Notes: generated by a model not told the origin, from the sequence alone. Shown: positions 24,088-32,984, numbered from the stretch's first letter. The stretch: 64,000 nt of DNA from DATMQA01 sp035566895 (GCA_035566895.1 DATMQA010000152.1:1-64000), one strand, 5' to 3'. A program made the numbers and translations.

Positions 24088-25464
24088 TTATAGTCGCTTT
24101 TCCGGCGTCTGCTGGGCAGCAGCCTGGAACAACCTCCAACCGGTCTGTTGCACCTCAGGGCTCGCCTGAGCCGCTGCCAAACGCCACGCGGGCTCGGCGA
24201 ATCGACCAAGCTTTTCAAATTGAGCCTGGGCCCGCTCCTGCGCCACAACATCTCCTTGATTCGCCTTCACCAAGTCCTCGGTGAGTTGCTTTTGCCGCAC
24301 CGGGCTCAGGACCTCGGCTCGGCCCACCATCACGCGGGTTAATTGGCGGGGCGCGGGAGCAAGCGTCAAGGGCAGAGTCCGCTCGGTCCATGCTCGTGGC
24401 AGCACATAAAGCACGCGCACGCCGTCTTCCGCGAACCAGGAATCCTGCCAGGTTCGGACCATGGCACTGGCTTCCCGAGGATAAAGCCCCTCTTGAACCA
24501 GTGCCTCGGCCATGTTTCCACCAAGTTGCTCTGAAAGTTTCTCGACAGCCAAGGGATGCTCACTCACGTCCAGGCGGATGGTGATGGCTTGCCCCGGCGA
24601 TAATCGTCCGATTTCGGCGAACCGTCCCGACCGGTTCTCCAGACCGAGCAGGAACAGGTGAGTCAAAGGTTCCGTGCCTGTATTCGCGACCGTGACAGCG
24701 TTTTGCGCATCCATCACCACACGGAGCGGCGTCTGGAAGTTTCCCACCCCGCGATAGAAAATGAACTTCTCGTGCTCCGGCGCGCCATTGGTTGCCCCAG
24801 GCAACCTGGTCTCGAGGCAATTGGCATCCGTTTCGCGAGCGGAGAAATAGTGGCTGCCGGCTCGCTCCATCGGCAGGGAAACCGTCGCATCGGCGCTGCG
24901 GCCTGGCGGTAGAATAGCGATATGGGCCCAGCGCGCGCGGCTGTCGCCGGCTGCGGCGTGATGTAGGAACGAATTGAACGTGAAAGCGGGTTTTGCGCCC
25001 ACTTCGAACGCAAGATTGTCCAGCTTCGCGACCAGGGGCGAGGCGGCTACCCGCGAAGGGCCGATTTGGTCTGCTTGTGGATACCATTCGGTGATGAGCC
25101 CCTGCGGGAACCGGACAGAGACATCTACCGCTTGTTCTTGTTTCGCATAGAAGTAAATCACGGGCGTTTCCATGCGTTGCAATGATACCACCCCGCCTTT
25201 CCCGAACAGCAGTGGAGCGGCCGCCAGGCGGCCCAGCCCAGGGTTCTGCCAGTTATAGACAAAATTCGGCAGGCGGGAGGTTTGTAGTGGCCGCCAATCG
25301 AGCAGCACGCCATCACCGCCCTGAACCGAGGTGAAGGTGCCCCATTCATGGGCGATGTATCCTGGGCCTGGTGGGCGTTCCGCAAGAAAGCCCGAGAGGA
25401 CAAGCACGGCAGCCGAAGAAGCAAGCAGCCGCAGCCATTTGAACGAACGCGATTTTGTTTTCAT
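24088..25464 (-). CDS. Exported conserved-type protein of unknown function
   Basis: 458 residues with an N-terminal hydrophobic signal (WLRLLASSAAVLVLSGFLA). The mature start has the striking motif YIAHEWGTFTSVQGGDGVLL, followed by METPVIYFY and VRFPQGLITEWYP. I recall this motif set in proteins of unknown function from planctomycetes and proteobacteria. The C-terminal 120 residues are helical and charged. No catalytic signature is visible. It lies upstream of the histidine kinase gene on the same strand with about 140 nt between, so it may be regulated by, or sensed with, that system, but this is only proximity. Confidence 0.75.
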   Translation of the reverse strand: MKTKSRSFKWLRLLASSAAVLVLSGFLAERPPGPGYIAHEWGTFTSVQGGDGVLLDWRPLQTSRLPNFVYNWQNPGLGRLAAAPLLFGKGGVVSLQRMETPVIYFYAKQEQAVDVSVRFPQGLITEWYPQADQIGPSRVAASPLVAKLDNLAFEVGAKPAFTFNSFLHHAAAGDSRARWAHIAILPPGRSADATVSLPMERAGSHYFSARETDANCLETRLPGATNGAPEHEKFIFYRGVGNFQTPLRVVMDAQNAVTVANTGTEPLTHLFLLGLENRSGRFAEIGRLSPGQAITIRLDVSEHPLAVEKLSEQLGGNMAEALVQEGLYPREASAMVRTWQDSWFAEDGVRVLYVLPRAWTERTLPLTLAPAPRQLTRVMVGRAEVLSPVRQKQLTEDLVKANQGDVVAQERAQAQFEKLGRFAEPAWRLAAAQASPEVQQTGWRLFQAAAQQTPEKRL

Positions 25465-25697
25465 GGCGACAATCTGGCTCTAACCGTTTGGAGAATTGTC
25501 AGCCGCCTGCAAAAGAACTGTAAAAAAGTTGTAACCGCGGCCGCGACTCCGTTTTGCATATGTTTTTCTGTTGCTCCTGTTTAGACCGACTGAATTGGCT
25601 GCCATCACGCAGCATAAGAGCAGTTTAGCGCTCTCTGGCATCCACTCTCGGCTCATGAATATGTCGGCCCCAAAAATCTCGAACTGCTAACGCCGGC

Positions 25698-25954
25698 TTA
25701 GAACCGGATGTTGCCAGGTGACACGTCCATCAAATAAATGCCGAGATCTTCAAACGTCTCCAGTACTCATAAACCAACTTCTCTCGCAGGTAGAACTCGG
25801 CGAAACGAAAGACTTTTATAGCAACTTTGCCAGGTCTGGCCTTGCGTTTGGCCGCTAGCACGATACCATCCTTCCCAGAGCCCAGCGATTCGGCAAGGTC
25901 GAGTTGACGCCGAGAAGCATAGAGGCGAGCGTTAGACGTCAATTTCTCGTCCAT
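25698..25954 (-). pseudogene. Broken protein-kinase-like gene with internal deletion
   Basis: The N-terminal part (to about residue 66) has a kinase-like glycine loop LGSGKDGIVLAA and VAIKVFRFAEFYLREKLVYE. The frame then shifts: from about 25758 downwards a different frame reads FEDLGIYLMDVSPGNIRF and a stop, which matches a catalytic-loop motif (LMDVSPGN). In intact relatives I recall about 80-100 residues between these two parts. The gene has therefore lost its middle and its frame and should be inactive. It is divergent from the small gene at 25998. Confidence 0.75.
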
Positions 25955-25997
25955 GACAGCGAATCAGAATCACGGTGCACATTCCGCTGAGGTAAAG

Positions 25998-26201
25998 ATG
26001 CGATTGATCGTCAATGGAACATCAATCCCTATCACCCAAATGGGTTCTGACTTTCTCTTCCTGGAGGCTGCCAGCGACCACCCGCCCGGTGAAGCCAGCA
26101 TTTTCATGCAAGTGGACGAAAGCAAGAGTCAGTGGAAGGTCAGGTTGCCGGCAGGCATTTCCAAAGATTCAAGGCGAGTGCCGCTCGCGCTGAGCGAGTA
26201 G
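25998..26201 (+). CDS. Small hypothetical protein (MRLIVNG family)
   Basis: 67 residues from the ATG at 25998, preceded by GAGGT at good spacing. An alternative ATG at 25953 adds 15 polar residues (82 aa) and would overlap the divergent kinase relic. The sequence MRLIVNGTSIPITQMGSDFL, then HPPGEASIFMQVDES and WKVRLPAGI, has a beta-rich pattern that I recall from small proteins in Verrucomicrobiota and Planctomycetes, often beside the kinase-like genes broken here. Function unknown. It may be an orphan partner of the lost kinase. Confidence 0.6.
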   Translation: MRLIVNGTSIPITQMGSDFLFLEAASDHPPGEASIFMQVDESKSQWKVRLPAGISKDSRRVPLALSE

Positions 26202-26260
26202 GCAAACCGAATCTGGCTGGCTCTGCTCGACTTTGGCACGACCACCGCCGGGTCACCAGG

Positions 26261-27301
26261 TCACTTCCCCATCAAATGTTCGAGCACCATTTGGTCAAGC
26301 GCCTGGTAATCGCGGTTGGCAACCAAAGCCTGGGCCTCGCTTTCGTCGAAACTGCGCGCCTTTTCCAGTAACCGCAGGAACGTCCGCCGACTGTTATCCA
26401 GGTGCGCCAGCCAGTGTTCGACTTTCGTGCTGCGGAAAGGATGTACGTCGAAACAGACGTATTCGCCGTTTTTGCCGTAGCCATTGCGTTCCAGGGCGCG
26501 GACCTGGTTGAACGCCACCCTGAGATTAGCGCTGGCAAAGGGTTTGTCCTGGTCAAACTTCAATCCGTTCTGATCGTTGAGATGCAGCGACCAGAGCTTG
26601 CCGAAGGTCATGGCGAAATCGATTTCGTCGGCCGGGTCGAGGCCGGCCAGCAGCGCGTGGGCGGATTCGATCAGGCAGCCGACGCGTTTTGCGTCGCGGG
26701 TCAACTGCGCAATCGCCAGCGCGTGCCCGATGGTCGGCAAATAGGCATGGTCCATCGGTTCATTGGGTTTAGGCTCGATGGCAAGCCGGACCTTTTTATC
26801 ATGGGCCAGCATTTTATCCAGGGCCTCGACCAGCAACTCGAAGCTTCGGCGGCCGCTCTTTGCTTCGCGCAGATAGGTGCCTTCGCGGGCCAGCCAGAGC
26901 ACGATGAGATCCGTGCCCAGATAATTGGCAATATCGATGCAGCGGAGCGAGCGGTCGATGGCATACTTGCGGCATTTGGGATCATTGCTGGTGTAGCCTC
27001 CATCGATGGTCATGGGGCTGAACCAGAGCCGCGGCGCGACCATTTCGGCGGCAATGCCGGCGTCGTCCAGCTTCTTCTTCAGTGCCTTGGCCCCCTTTTC
27101 GAGCTGGGCGGCCGATTTGCCGTCGATGTCCGGCACAGCATCGTCGTCATGAAACATCATGGCGTCGAAGCCAAGTTTTTTGAGCTGTTGGAGTTTCCAA
27201 TCGAAAGACTGAGCCGGGCGGGTGGTGGGGCCGTAGGGGTCCTGGCCTTCGCTGATGTTCCAGGGACCGAAACAGAATTGGTATTGGTTTTGTTTTGCCA
27301 T
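26261..27301 (-). CDS. xylA: Xylose isomerase
   Basis: 346 residues from the ATG at 27301 (MAKQNQYQFCFGPWNISEG). The TIM-barrel metal and catalytic set of class I, actinobacterial-type XylA is visible: MMFHDDDAVP, GGYTSNDPKCRKYAI, LAIEPKPNEP (catalytic Glu and Lys), CLIESAHALLAG, LHLNDQNGLKFDQD and VCFDVHPFR. It interconverts xylose and xylulose in the cytosol. The protein is somewhat shorter than typical XylA (about 385), so another aldose such as rhamnose is possible. It is divergent from a hexose-phosphate mutarotase gene with about 120 nt between starts. Xylulokinase is not in the window. Confidence 0.85.
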   Translation of the reverse strand: MAKQNQYQFCFGPWNISEGQDPYGPTTRPAQSFDWKLQQLKKLGFDAMMFHDDDAVPDIDGKSAAQLEKGAKALKKKLDDAGIAAEMVAPRLWFSPMTIDGGYTSNDPKCRKYAIDRSLRCIDIANYLGTDLIVLWLAREGTYLREAKSGRRSFELLVEALDKMLAHDKKVRLAIEPKPNEPMDHAYLPTIGHALAIAQLTRDAKRVGCLIESAHALLAGLDPADEIDFAMTFGKLWSLHLNDQNGLKFDQDKPFASANLRVAFNQVRALERNGYGKNGEYVCFDVHPFRSTKVEHWLAHLDNSRRTFLRLLEKARSFDESEAQALVANRDYQALDQMVLEHLMGK

Positions 27302-27423
27302 AGGTTGGGCGACAGTAAAGCGCGGCTCGGGCAAAGAACAGCGAAAAAATTTGACCCGCACCCGTCTAGGTCTGGTAAGATGCCGGCGGTCGGAATAGAA
27401 TCTTAACAAACGTGGAGCGGTTT

Positions 27424-28326
27424 ATGGCGACGAACAAACCGGAAACGAAACCAAAGGCTGAGGCGCTTGGCCGTGTGACATTCCTTGATGGGCAGGGCGA
27501 GCTGCCGATGCTGGAAGTCAGCACGGCGTGGAGCACGGCGGAAATCTATTTGCTGGGGGCGCATGTGACCCGCTTCCGGAAAAAGGACGAACCGCCGTTG
27601 CTGTTCATGAGTCAATGCAGCCGGTTCGCTGAAGGTCAGCCGATCCGGGGCGGTATCCCGGTCATTTTTCCGTGGTTTGGACCGCGCGAGGGGATGGGCC
27701 AGCACGGCTTTGCCCGCGTCAAGTCCTGGGAGGTAAAGGAATTCGTGCCCGCACCCGATGGCAGCGTCAGTGTGCGTCTTCGGTTGCCCGATTGCCCGGA
27801 AGCTTCCTCCTATCCGGCGTTCACGGCCGATTACGTCGTGACTGTCAATGAGGCCCTCACGCTGCAGCTTGTAGTGACCAACCAATCTCGGGACGAGCCT
27901 TTCACGTTCGAAAACTGCCTTCATACCTATTTTGAGATTGGCGACATCACCGCCGTTTCGATCCGGGGTCTGAAAGGTGTGAACTACCTGGACAAGGTCG
28001 CCAATTTTGCGCAAAAGACCGAGACCAATGAAACCATCCGCATTGCCTCCGAGGTGGACCGAATCTATCTCAGCACGACAGACCCGGTGGAAATCATCGA
28101 TTCCCGCCTCGGCCGGAAAATCCGCGTGGAAAAGCAAGGTTCGGCCTCGACGGTCGTGTGGAATCCCTGGATCGCCAAAGCCCAACAAATGCCCGACTTT
28201 GGCAATGATGAGTACCAGCGCATGGTCTGCGTCGAGTCTGGCAACGTTTCGTCCAATCAAATCACCCTCCCACCCGGAAAAACCTCTACTTTCACCGTTA
28301 AGCTGAGCAGCCAGAAATTGGGGTAA
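27424..28326 (+). CDS. D-hexose-6-phosphate mutarotase (glucose-6-phosphate 1-epimerase type)
   Basis: 300 residues from the ATG at 27424, preceded by GGAGCGG; a GTG at 27412 is also possible. The galactose-mutarotase-like beta-sandwich is shown by TAEIYLLGAHVTRFR, PIRGGIPVIFPWFGPR, catalytic His in GQHGFAR, and HTYFEIGD. The acidic base should lie near MVCVESGNVSS. YeaD-type enzymes speed alpha/beta interconversion of hexose 6-phosphates. It is divergent from xylA, consistent with a sugar-entry unit. Confidence 0.92.
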   Translation: MATNKPETKPKAEALGRVTFLDGQGELPMLEVSTAWSTAEIYLLGAHVTRFRKKDEPPLLFMSQCSRFAEGQPIRGGIPVIFPWFGPREGMGQHGFARVKSWEVKEFVPAPDGSVSVRLRLPDCPEASSYPAFTADYVVTVNEALTLQLVVTNQSRDEPFTFENCLHTYFEIGDITAVSIRGLKGVNYLDKVANFAQKTETNETIRIASEVDRIYLSTTDPVEIIDSRLGRKIRVEKQGSASTVVWNPWIAKAQQMPDFGNDEYQRMVCVESGNVSSNQITLPPGKTSTFTVKLSSQKLG

Positions 28327-28435
28327 GAGCGAGTGGCGGCGTTGCCGGAAGCCCGTCCTCCTGGGTCGATAGCAAAGCGGTCTGTCCCTGAGGGCCGGCG
28401 CTTTGAATCGGAAACGCTGCTCGCTTGGAGCACGA

Positions 28436-28464
28436 TTGACAACCCCGGCGGGCTTCTGCATACT
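28436..28464 (+). promoter_or_regulatory. Predicted sigma-70 promoter for the riboswitch-kimA transcript
   Basis: TTGACA at 28436-28441 and CATACT at 28459-28464 with a 17-nt spacer. The predicted start near 28471 is exactly where the riboswitch aptamer begins. Confidence 0.6.
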
Positions 28465-28470
28465 CTGCGC

Positions 28471-28632
28471 CGCAGCCTAAGCCCAGCTTTGTTTTGCGAG
28501 CCGGGTGCGGGGGAACCACTGTTCTCGAACTGTGTTTGAGAACCGGGGCGCATGACAGCGGAGAAATCGCTGCCAGGGTCACTTTCAAGACCCAGCCCGT
28601 CAGCTAACCTCGCCGGCATTTGAAAGGGCGTC
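28471..28632 (+). promoter_or_regulatory. Cyclic di-AMP riboswitch (ydaO/yuaA type)
   Basis: The RNA contains the hallmark blocks of the ydaO class in the right order: GAGCCGGGTGCGGGGGAACC, then GGGGCG with a following GACAGC, then AGGGTCAC, and the highly conserved CCCGTCAGCTAACCTCGCCG near 28596-28615. This class binds two c-di-AMP molecules and usually turns off potassium and osmolyte transporters or wall hydrolases. The next gene is a KimA-like potassium importer, a classical target. A CCCC-GCAA-GGGG hairpin at about 28640-28651 may be part of the expression platform. Confidence 0.88.
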
Positions 28633-28701
28633 CTCTAGAGCCCCGCAAGGGGTTTCCACGATACCCTGGCAATCGAATAGTCGGATTGTGGATATCGGGT
28701 C

Positions 28702-30516
28702 ATGATTACAGTCAGCACCAATCGTCCGCGCAACGTGGATGTCCCGCGCGCCGCCGCCATCCTTTACGGCGACTGGGGAACCAGCAAGGCCTATGTCGTC
28801 GGCCTGGCTTTCGCAGTGGCCGGCTATGCCTCTTTCTGGCTGATCGCGGCCATGTGTTTGCTCACCGCTCTCGTCGGCGTCAACTACATGGCGATCTGCA
28901 AACATTACCCCGACGGTGGCGGCGTCTATGCCAGCGTGCGCCATCGCTCAGAAATCATTTCAATCGTCGGCGCGTTCCTCTTGGTGGCCGATTATATCGT
29001 CACGGCTGCGATTAGCGCCCTTTCCGCTTTCCAGTATCTGGGTGTGTCGCACCCGGAAAAATTCGCGGCCCTGGCGATCCTCGGCATTGGCGCGCTGAAC
29101 TACTTTGGTCCAAAGCACACCGGGGGCCTGGCGTTTCTCATTTCCGTTCCGACGGTGGTGGTCGTAGTCTTGCTGGGCGTGTTGAGCCTCCCGCACCTTG
29201 GCCGGGCGGTGCACAATTTGCATCCCCTCTCTCCCCATTTGGGCACCAACTGGAAAGCGTTCGTCGGTATCGTGCTTGCCCTCTCCGGAGTTGAAGCCGT
29301 GGCCAATGCCACCGGGGTGATGAAGCTCAATCCGGGCAGCAGCCTGGCCAAGCCCTCTGTTTCGAAGACCTCAACGCCCGCGATCCTGTTTGTCATGGTG
29401 GAAGTCTGCGTGTTTACGGCGCTGCTCGGGCTTGCGATGCACGCCTTGCCTGGTCTCGAAATCAGCAACGACGACGTCAATGCGCCCGGCCATCCTGGCG
29501 TGCGAGATTACATGCTCAGTTATATGGGCGAGGTCTTTGGGGGCCATGCCTTCGGCCCGACCGTCGGCCATCTGATCGCATGGCTGGTGAGCGGTGTTTT
29601 TGCGCTTCTGCTGCTCTCGGCGGTCAATACAGCCATCGTGGACCTGATTGCGATCTCGTTCCTTATGTCACGCGACCAGGAGTTGCCGCCGGGCTTCCAA
29701 AAGCTCAACAAGTTCGGCGTGCCTACTGCCGGAATGTTGGTGGCCACGATCATCCCAATGTTCCTGGTGCTGCTCGTCAAAGACATGGCCGGACTAGCCG
29801 AGCTTTACGCTATCGGGGTTGTCGGCGCCATCGCCACTAATCTGGGCGCTTCGGGGACCGATAAACATCTCGACCTCGCGCGTTGGGAGCGCGCTCTGAT
29901 GCTCTTTACGTTTGTCATCATGGCCGCCATCGAGATTTCCTTGTTCATTGATAAACCGCACGCACGCGTCTTTGCCGTCTCTGTGCTGGTGGTCGGTTTG
30001 ATCCTTCGCGGTCTGGCCGCGGAGCGTGCCGCCAAAAAGCGGACCGTGCAAGCAACGTCCAGTACTGTGGCCGCGCCCGTGCAACCGGCTCCGGTCCCCA
30101 TACAGTTTCCGTCGCGCGATCCGTTACTTTGTGCCGTCCGAACCGCCGGCAAAACCCTGGACTTTGCGCTCGAAGAGGCCAAAGATACCGACCGACCGCT
30201 TTACGTTCTCTACGTCCGCGAGCAGGCGGTCGTTACACCCGAAGACCGCGAGCGCAAGTGGCCGCAAGACCCGGAGGCAAAGACCATTTTCGAATATGCC
30301 AAATCCAAAGCCGATGGGGCGATGGTGCTGCCTTGCTACGCGGTGAGCGATTCGGCCGCCGATACGATCGTGGACCTGGCAGCGACATTCGGTGTTTCGC
30401 GCCTGATCCTGGGCGCGCCGCAGCGCGGCACCTTGCTAAACCTCCTGCGCGGCAATATCATTCGTAACATCTCCGACCTGCTGCCGGAGAACATCCATTT
30501 GCTGGTGTACGCGTGA
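28702..30516 (+). CDS. KimA-like APC-superfamily potassium importer with C-terminal USP domain
   Basis: 604 residues, close to the 607 of Bacillus KimA (YdaO). The N-terminal 450 residues hold about twelve membrane helices of the APC fold, with YGDWGTSKAYVVGL at the first unwound helix, KHYPDGGGVYASV, and ALSGVEAVANATGVMKL. The C-terminal part (from about residue 470, DPLLCAVRTAGKTLDFALEE, and later LILGAPQRG) is a universal-stress-protein-like domain. KimA is a proton-coupled potassium importer, and its activity and expression are lowered by c-di-AMP. The ydaO riboswitch just upstream strongly supports this role over a plain amino-acid permease. Confidence 0.86.
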   Translation: MITVSTNRPRNVDVPRAAAILYGDWGTSKAYVVGLAFAVAGYASFWLIAAMCLLTALVGVNYMAICKHYPDGGGVYASVRHRSEIISIVGAFLLVADYIVTAAISALSAFQYLGVSHPEKFAALAILGIGALNYFGPKHTGGLAFLISVPTVVVVVLLGVLSLPHLGRAVHNLHPLSPHLGTNWKAFVGIVLALSGVEAVANATGVMKLNPGSSLAKPSVSKTSTPAILFVMVEVCVFTALLGLAMHALPGLEISNDDVNAPGHPGVRDYMLSYMGEVFGGHAFGPTVGHLIAWLVSGVFALLLLSAVNTAIVDLIAISFLMSRDQELPPGFQKLNKFGVPTAGMLVATIIPMFLVLLVKDMAGLAELYAIGVVGAIATNLGASGTDKHLDLARWERALMLFTFVIMAAIEISLFIDKPHARVFAVSVLVVGLILRGLAAERAAKKRTVQATSSTVAAPVQPAPVPIQFPSRDPLLCAVRTAGKTLDFALEEAKDTDRPLYVLYVREQAVVTPEDRERKWPQDPEAKTIFEYAKSKADGAMVLPCYAVSDSAADTIVDLAATFGVSRLILGAPQRGTLLNLLRGNIIRNISDLLPENIHLLVYA

Positions 30517-30521
30517 GGGGT

Positions 30522-30565
30522 TCAGTAATCAGTGACCAGTGACCAGTAATCAGTAATCAGTGACC
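30522..30565. repeat. Tandem CAGTAATCAGTGACC-type repeat
   Basis: Alternating 7-8 nt units CAGTAAT and CAGTGAC fill the gap between the kimA-like gene and the convergent oxidoreductase gene. It is a short tandem repeat with no coding content. Confidence 0.85.
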
Positions 30566-30573
30566 ACGGGTCA

Positions 30574-32280
30574 TTACCGCTTCGCTTGACCCCATTCCAG
30601 AGTTTGCTTGTCTGCAATCAGACGGGTGCGCAGTTTCTGGTAGTCTAATTTCTGTAGCGGAATCCTCTCATCCATCGCCAGCGCCGCGGCGGTGGCGGCC
30701 GATTGGCCCAGGCCCATGAACACCGGCTCCATCCGGATCGAGCCGTAGGAAATGTGGGTCGCAGAAAGACAGACGGGCACCGCCAGGTTTTCGCACTCGC
30801 TCACCTTCGGCACTATCGCGCGGTAGGAGATGGGGTAGGGTGGAAACCCGCCGACCTGCACGTCGCCTTCGTTCTCGACGCGTCCGTTCTTCACGACGCG
30901 CCGGCAATTGTGCGAATCCATTGTGTAGGCGGCCAGGGCTACAGGGTCTTCGGCCTTCACCTGACCGCGGCAATTGTGCTCCGTCATGACATAGTCGGAA
31001 ACCATCCGGCGCGCTTCTCGAATATATAATTGGTGCGGCCAGCCGGCGGTGTCGATGAACTCGTCCCTGGCCGGGCCCCAGTTTTGCATCTCAGTTCTCA
31101 TCTTGGCCGGCACGCGCGGGCTGGTCGCTAAGAAATAAACGAACCCAAGGGTGTAGTCCTTGTGCTCTTGCCAGGTCCTCGCGCGCGTGGCGTAGTCCCC
31201 GTTGGGGTAATCGTAGTTGGCGCCGATGAAATCGGTCGAGAACCCGCCGTTGTTATTGATGTCGGTTTTGCCGTTCGGCATCCAGATAGGGTTCCAGAAC
31301 TGGCTGAGTTGCGGTTGCTTGCCCGCGGCGACCAAGGCCTCGAGATAACGCGCCAGAAGCTCATATTTGGCGGGGTCATACCGCGGAGGTGGCTTGTGGG
31401 GCAGCCGGTTGCCTGGAACCTTTGTATAACAGAGACGGAAGTTGTAAGCCTGCACCGAGCGGTCTGCTTCGCCGGGTTTGCCTGCATCAACGCTCTGGAT
31501 GAACGGCAGCAGACCGCTGTCGGCCTGCGCCGCCTTCAGATAGGGATCGACTGGCGCCAGAAACTGATGTTTCGGTGTCTCTGCGCGGATGCCATCAAGC
31601 GTCTCGCCGTATTGCAGGTTGCCTTCGCGTCCCACGGTGTAACTCACAGCCGCCTTGGCCATCAGGTCACCTTCGTAGGTGGCGTCGATGAACATCCGGG
31701 CGCGATACACCTTGCCATTCTCCATCACCAGCTCGGTGATGCGCGCTCCTTCTTTCCTCACGGCAGCCAGCCGTTGCTGGAAATAGACCGGCACGTTCTC
31801 CTCATTAACCATCTGAAAAAGGAGGTCTTCTGCAACGTGCGGTTCAAAGGTCCACATCGTCGCTTCAGCCATCTCTAATTCCTTTTTCGAAGACCGGTCG
31901 CTCCGCTGTTTGAAGTAGCTCTCGCGGGTTTCAAATCGCCAGGCCTCATCCTTCGCGTAGTGAAGGGCTACTCGATGGTAGAACTCCCGCGCAATGCCGC
32001 CGATGGCTGCCTTGTTGCCGATGTCCGTTGCGCCAAGCCCGCCCGAAGTCATTCCGCCCAGATGATTTCCAAACTCGGCGATCACCGCCTTCTTGCCCAT
32101 CCGCGCCGCCTGCACTCCCGCTGCCACGCCGCCGACCGTCCCGCCGTAGATGCAAATGTCCGCGTCAACCACCTCGGCGGCCTGAGCAGAGCCGATCGCC
32201 AAAACGCAAGAAACAATAACGGCATGACAAAGAGCGGTAGGGGAACGGTGGCGTGCGGATGATGAAATTGGCGTGTTCAT
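30574..32280 (-). CDS. Exported FAD-dependent oxidoreductase
   Basis: 568 residues from the ATG at 32280, which yields a signal peptide (AVIVSCVLAIGSAQA). The mature N-terminus is a Rossmann FAD-binding motif (DADICIYGGTVGGVAAGVQA) with EFGNHLGGMTSGG after it, the FAD_oxidored family. The longer frame to 32469 overlaps the 5' intergenic DNA and lacks a start. Relatives are frequent next to carbohydrate catabolic genes in Verrucomicrobiota and Planctomycetes, but their substrates are not known. It is convergent with kimA-like and 65 nt downstream of the HTH gene on the same strand. Confidence 0.86.
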   Translation of the reverse strand: MNTPISSSARHRSPTALCHAVIVSCVLAIGSAQAAEVVDADICIYGGTVGGVAAGVQAARMGKKAVIAEFGNHLGGMTSGGLGATDIGNKAAIGGIAREFYHRVALHYAKDEAWRFETRESYFKQRSDRSSKKELEMAEATMWTFEPHVAEDLLFQMVNEENVPVYFQQRLAAVRKEGARITELVMENGKVYRARMFIDATYEGDLMAKAAVSYTVGREGNLQYGETLDGIRAETPKHQFLAPVDPYLKAAQADSGLLPFIQSVDAGKPGEADRSVQAYNFRLCYTKVPGNRLPHKPPPRYDPAKYELLARYLEALVAAGKQPQLSQFWNPIWMPNGKTDINNNGGFSTDFIGANYDYPNGDYATRARTWQEHKDYTLGFVYFLATSPRVPAKMRTEMQNWGPARDEFIDTAGWPHQLYIREARRMVSDYVMTEHNCRGQVKAEDPVALAAYTMDSHNCRRVVKNGRVENEGDVQVGGFPPYPISYRAIVPKVSECENLAVPVCLSATHISYGSIRMEPVFMGLGQSAATAAALAMDERIPLQKLDYQKLRTRLIADKQTLEWGQAKR

Positions 32281-32345
32281 CCGCGGTCGGCGTGGGTCGG
32301 CATTATTACTCCAGCACTCGATTACGCCGCTAGCCATCCACTCCG

Positions 32346-32852
32346 CTACTCTGTTTCGCCCTGTGGTTTCGGCGCGCCTGCACCCGCCTGTTTCTCCTTC
32401 AATGGCCGGAAGTTTCCGTGCTCGCAACACGCCACAAAACTCTCCGTGACGGTCTTTAACTCCTCCCACCGCGCCCGTATCTGCTGGGATTCCGCAGAGG
32501 TAATCTGGTTGTCCGCGGCCGCCGCCGCGATTACCGCCAGCAGGTCGGCAAACTCCTGCACGATCTCATTCGTAGCCGGGATCAAGTAAGAGGGATGCGG
32601 CTTGTTGGTCTTGGGGTTCAAAATGAAAAACCCGCCGGCGCGCTGGCAGATCCATTGAACCAGCCGCCGGTCGCTGGTGCAGCGGAGCAGGGCATCAATA
32701 CGGTCGAGGGGGTTAGTGCTGCCGCTGCCGGCGGTCTGGTCGGCCGGCTCGGCCCATTTGTAAATCATCGAGAGCGAAAGGCCCAACTCGGAGGCCACCT
32801 GCTTGGGGCTGCATTCCTGAAACACTTCACGCAGGATTTCGTGCGATTGCAT
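32346..32852 (-). CDS. CII-like HTH DNA-binding protein
   Basis: 168 residues. Residues 1-35 form a helix-turn-helix (LREVFQECSPKQVASELGLS, then LSMIYKWAE) like phage CII or MerR-type activators. The central part (DRIDALLRCTSDRRLVQWIC, then YLIPATNEIVQEFADLLAVI) is helical and matches the phage regulatory CII-type layout. It may be a domesticated phage regulator. No other phage genes are near. It lies just upstream of the FAD oxidoreductase gene on the same strand and could control it. An inverted repeat (32916-32984) sits upstream of its start. Confidence 0.7.
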   Translation of the reverse strand: MQSHEILREVFQECSPKQVASELGLSLSMIYKWAEPADQTAGSGSTNPLDRIDALLRCTSDRRLVQWICQRAGGFFILNPKTNKPHPSYLIPATNEIVQEFADLLAVIAAAAADNQITSAESQQIRARWEELKTVTESFVACCEHGNFRPLKEKQAGAGAPKPQGETE

Positions 32853-32915
32853 GGGCCCACATTGAAAGAGACCAGCCCCCTTGGCAAGCGAGATGTAGTC
32901 CGAGGTAGTAAGGCC

Positions 32916-32984
32916 CGCAGATAACGCAGATGGACGCGGATAGACAAGAAAAGCTTACATCTGCGTTAATCTGCATCATCTGCG
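32916..32984. repeat. Imperfect inverted repeat, type 3 (CGCAGAT/ATCTGCG)
   Basis: Arms of about 26 bp (32916-32941 and 32959-32984) with about six mismatches, each made of repeated CGCAGAT units. It lies in the gap between two divergent genes. Confidence 0.82.
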
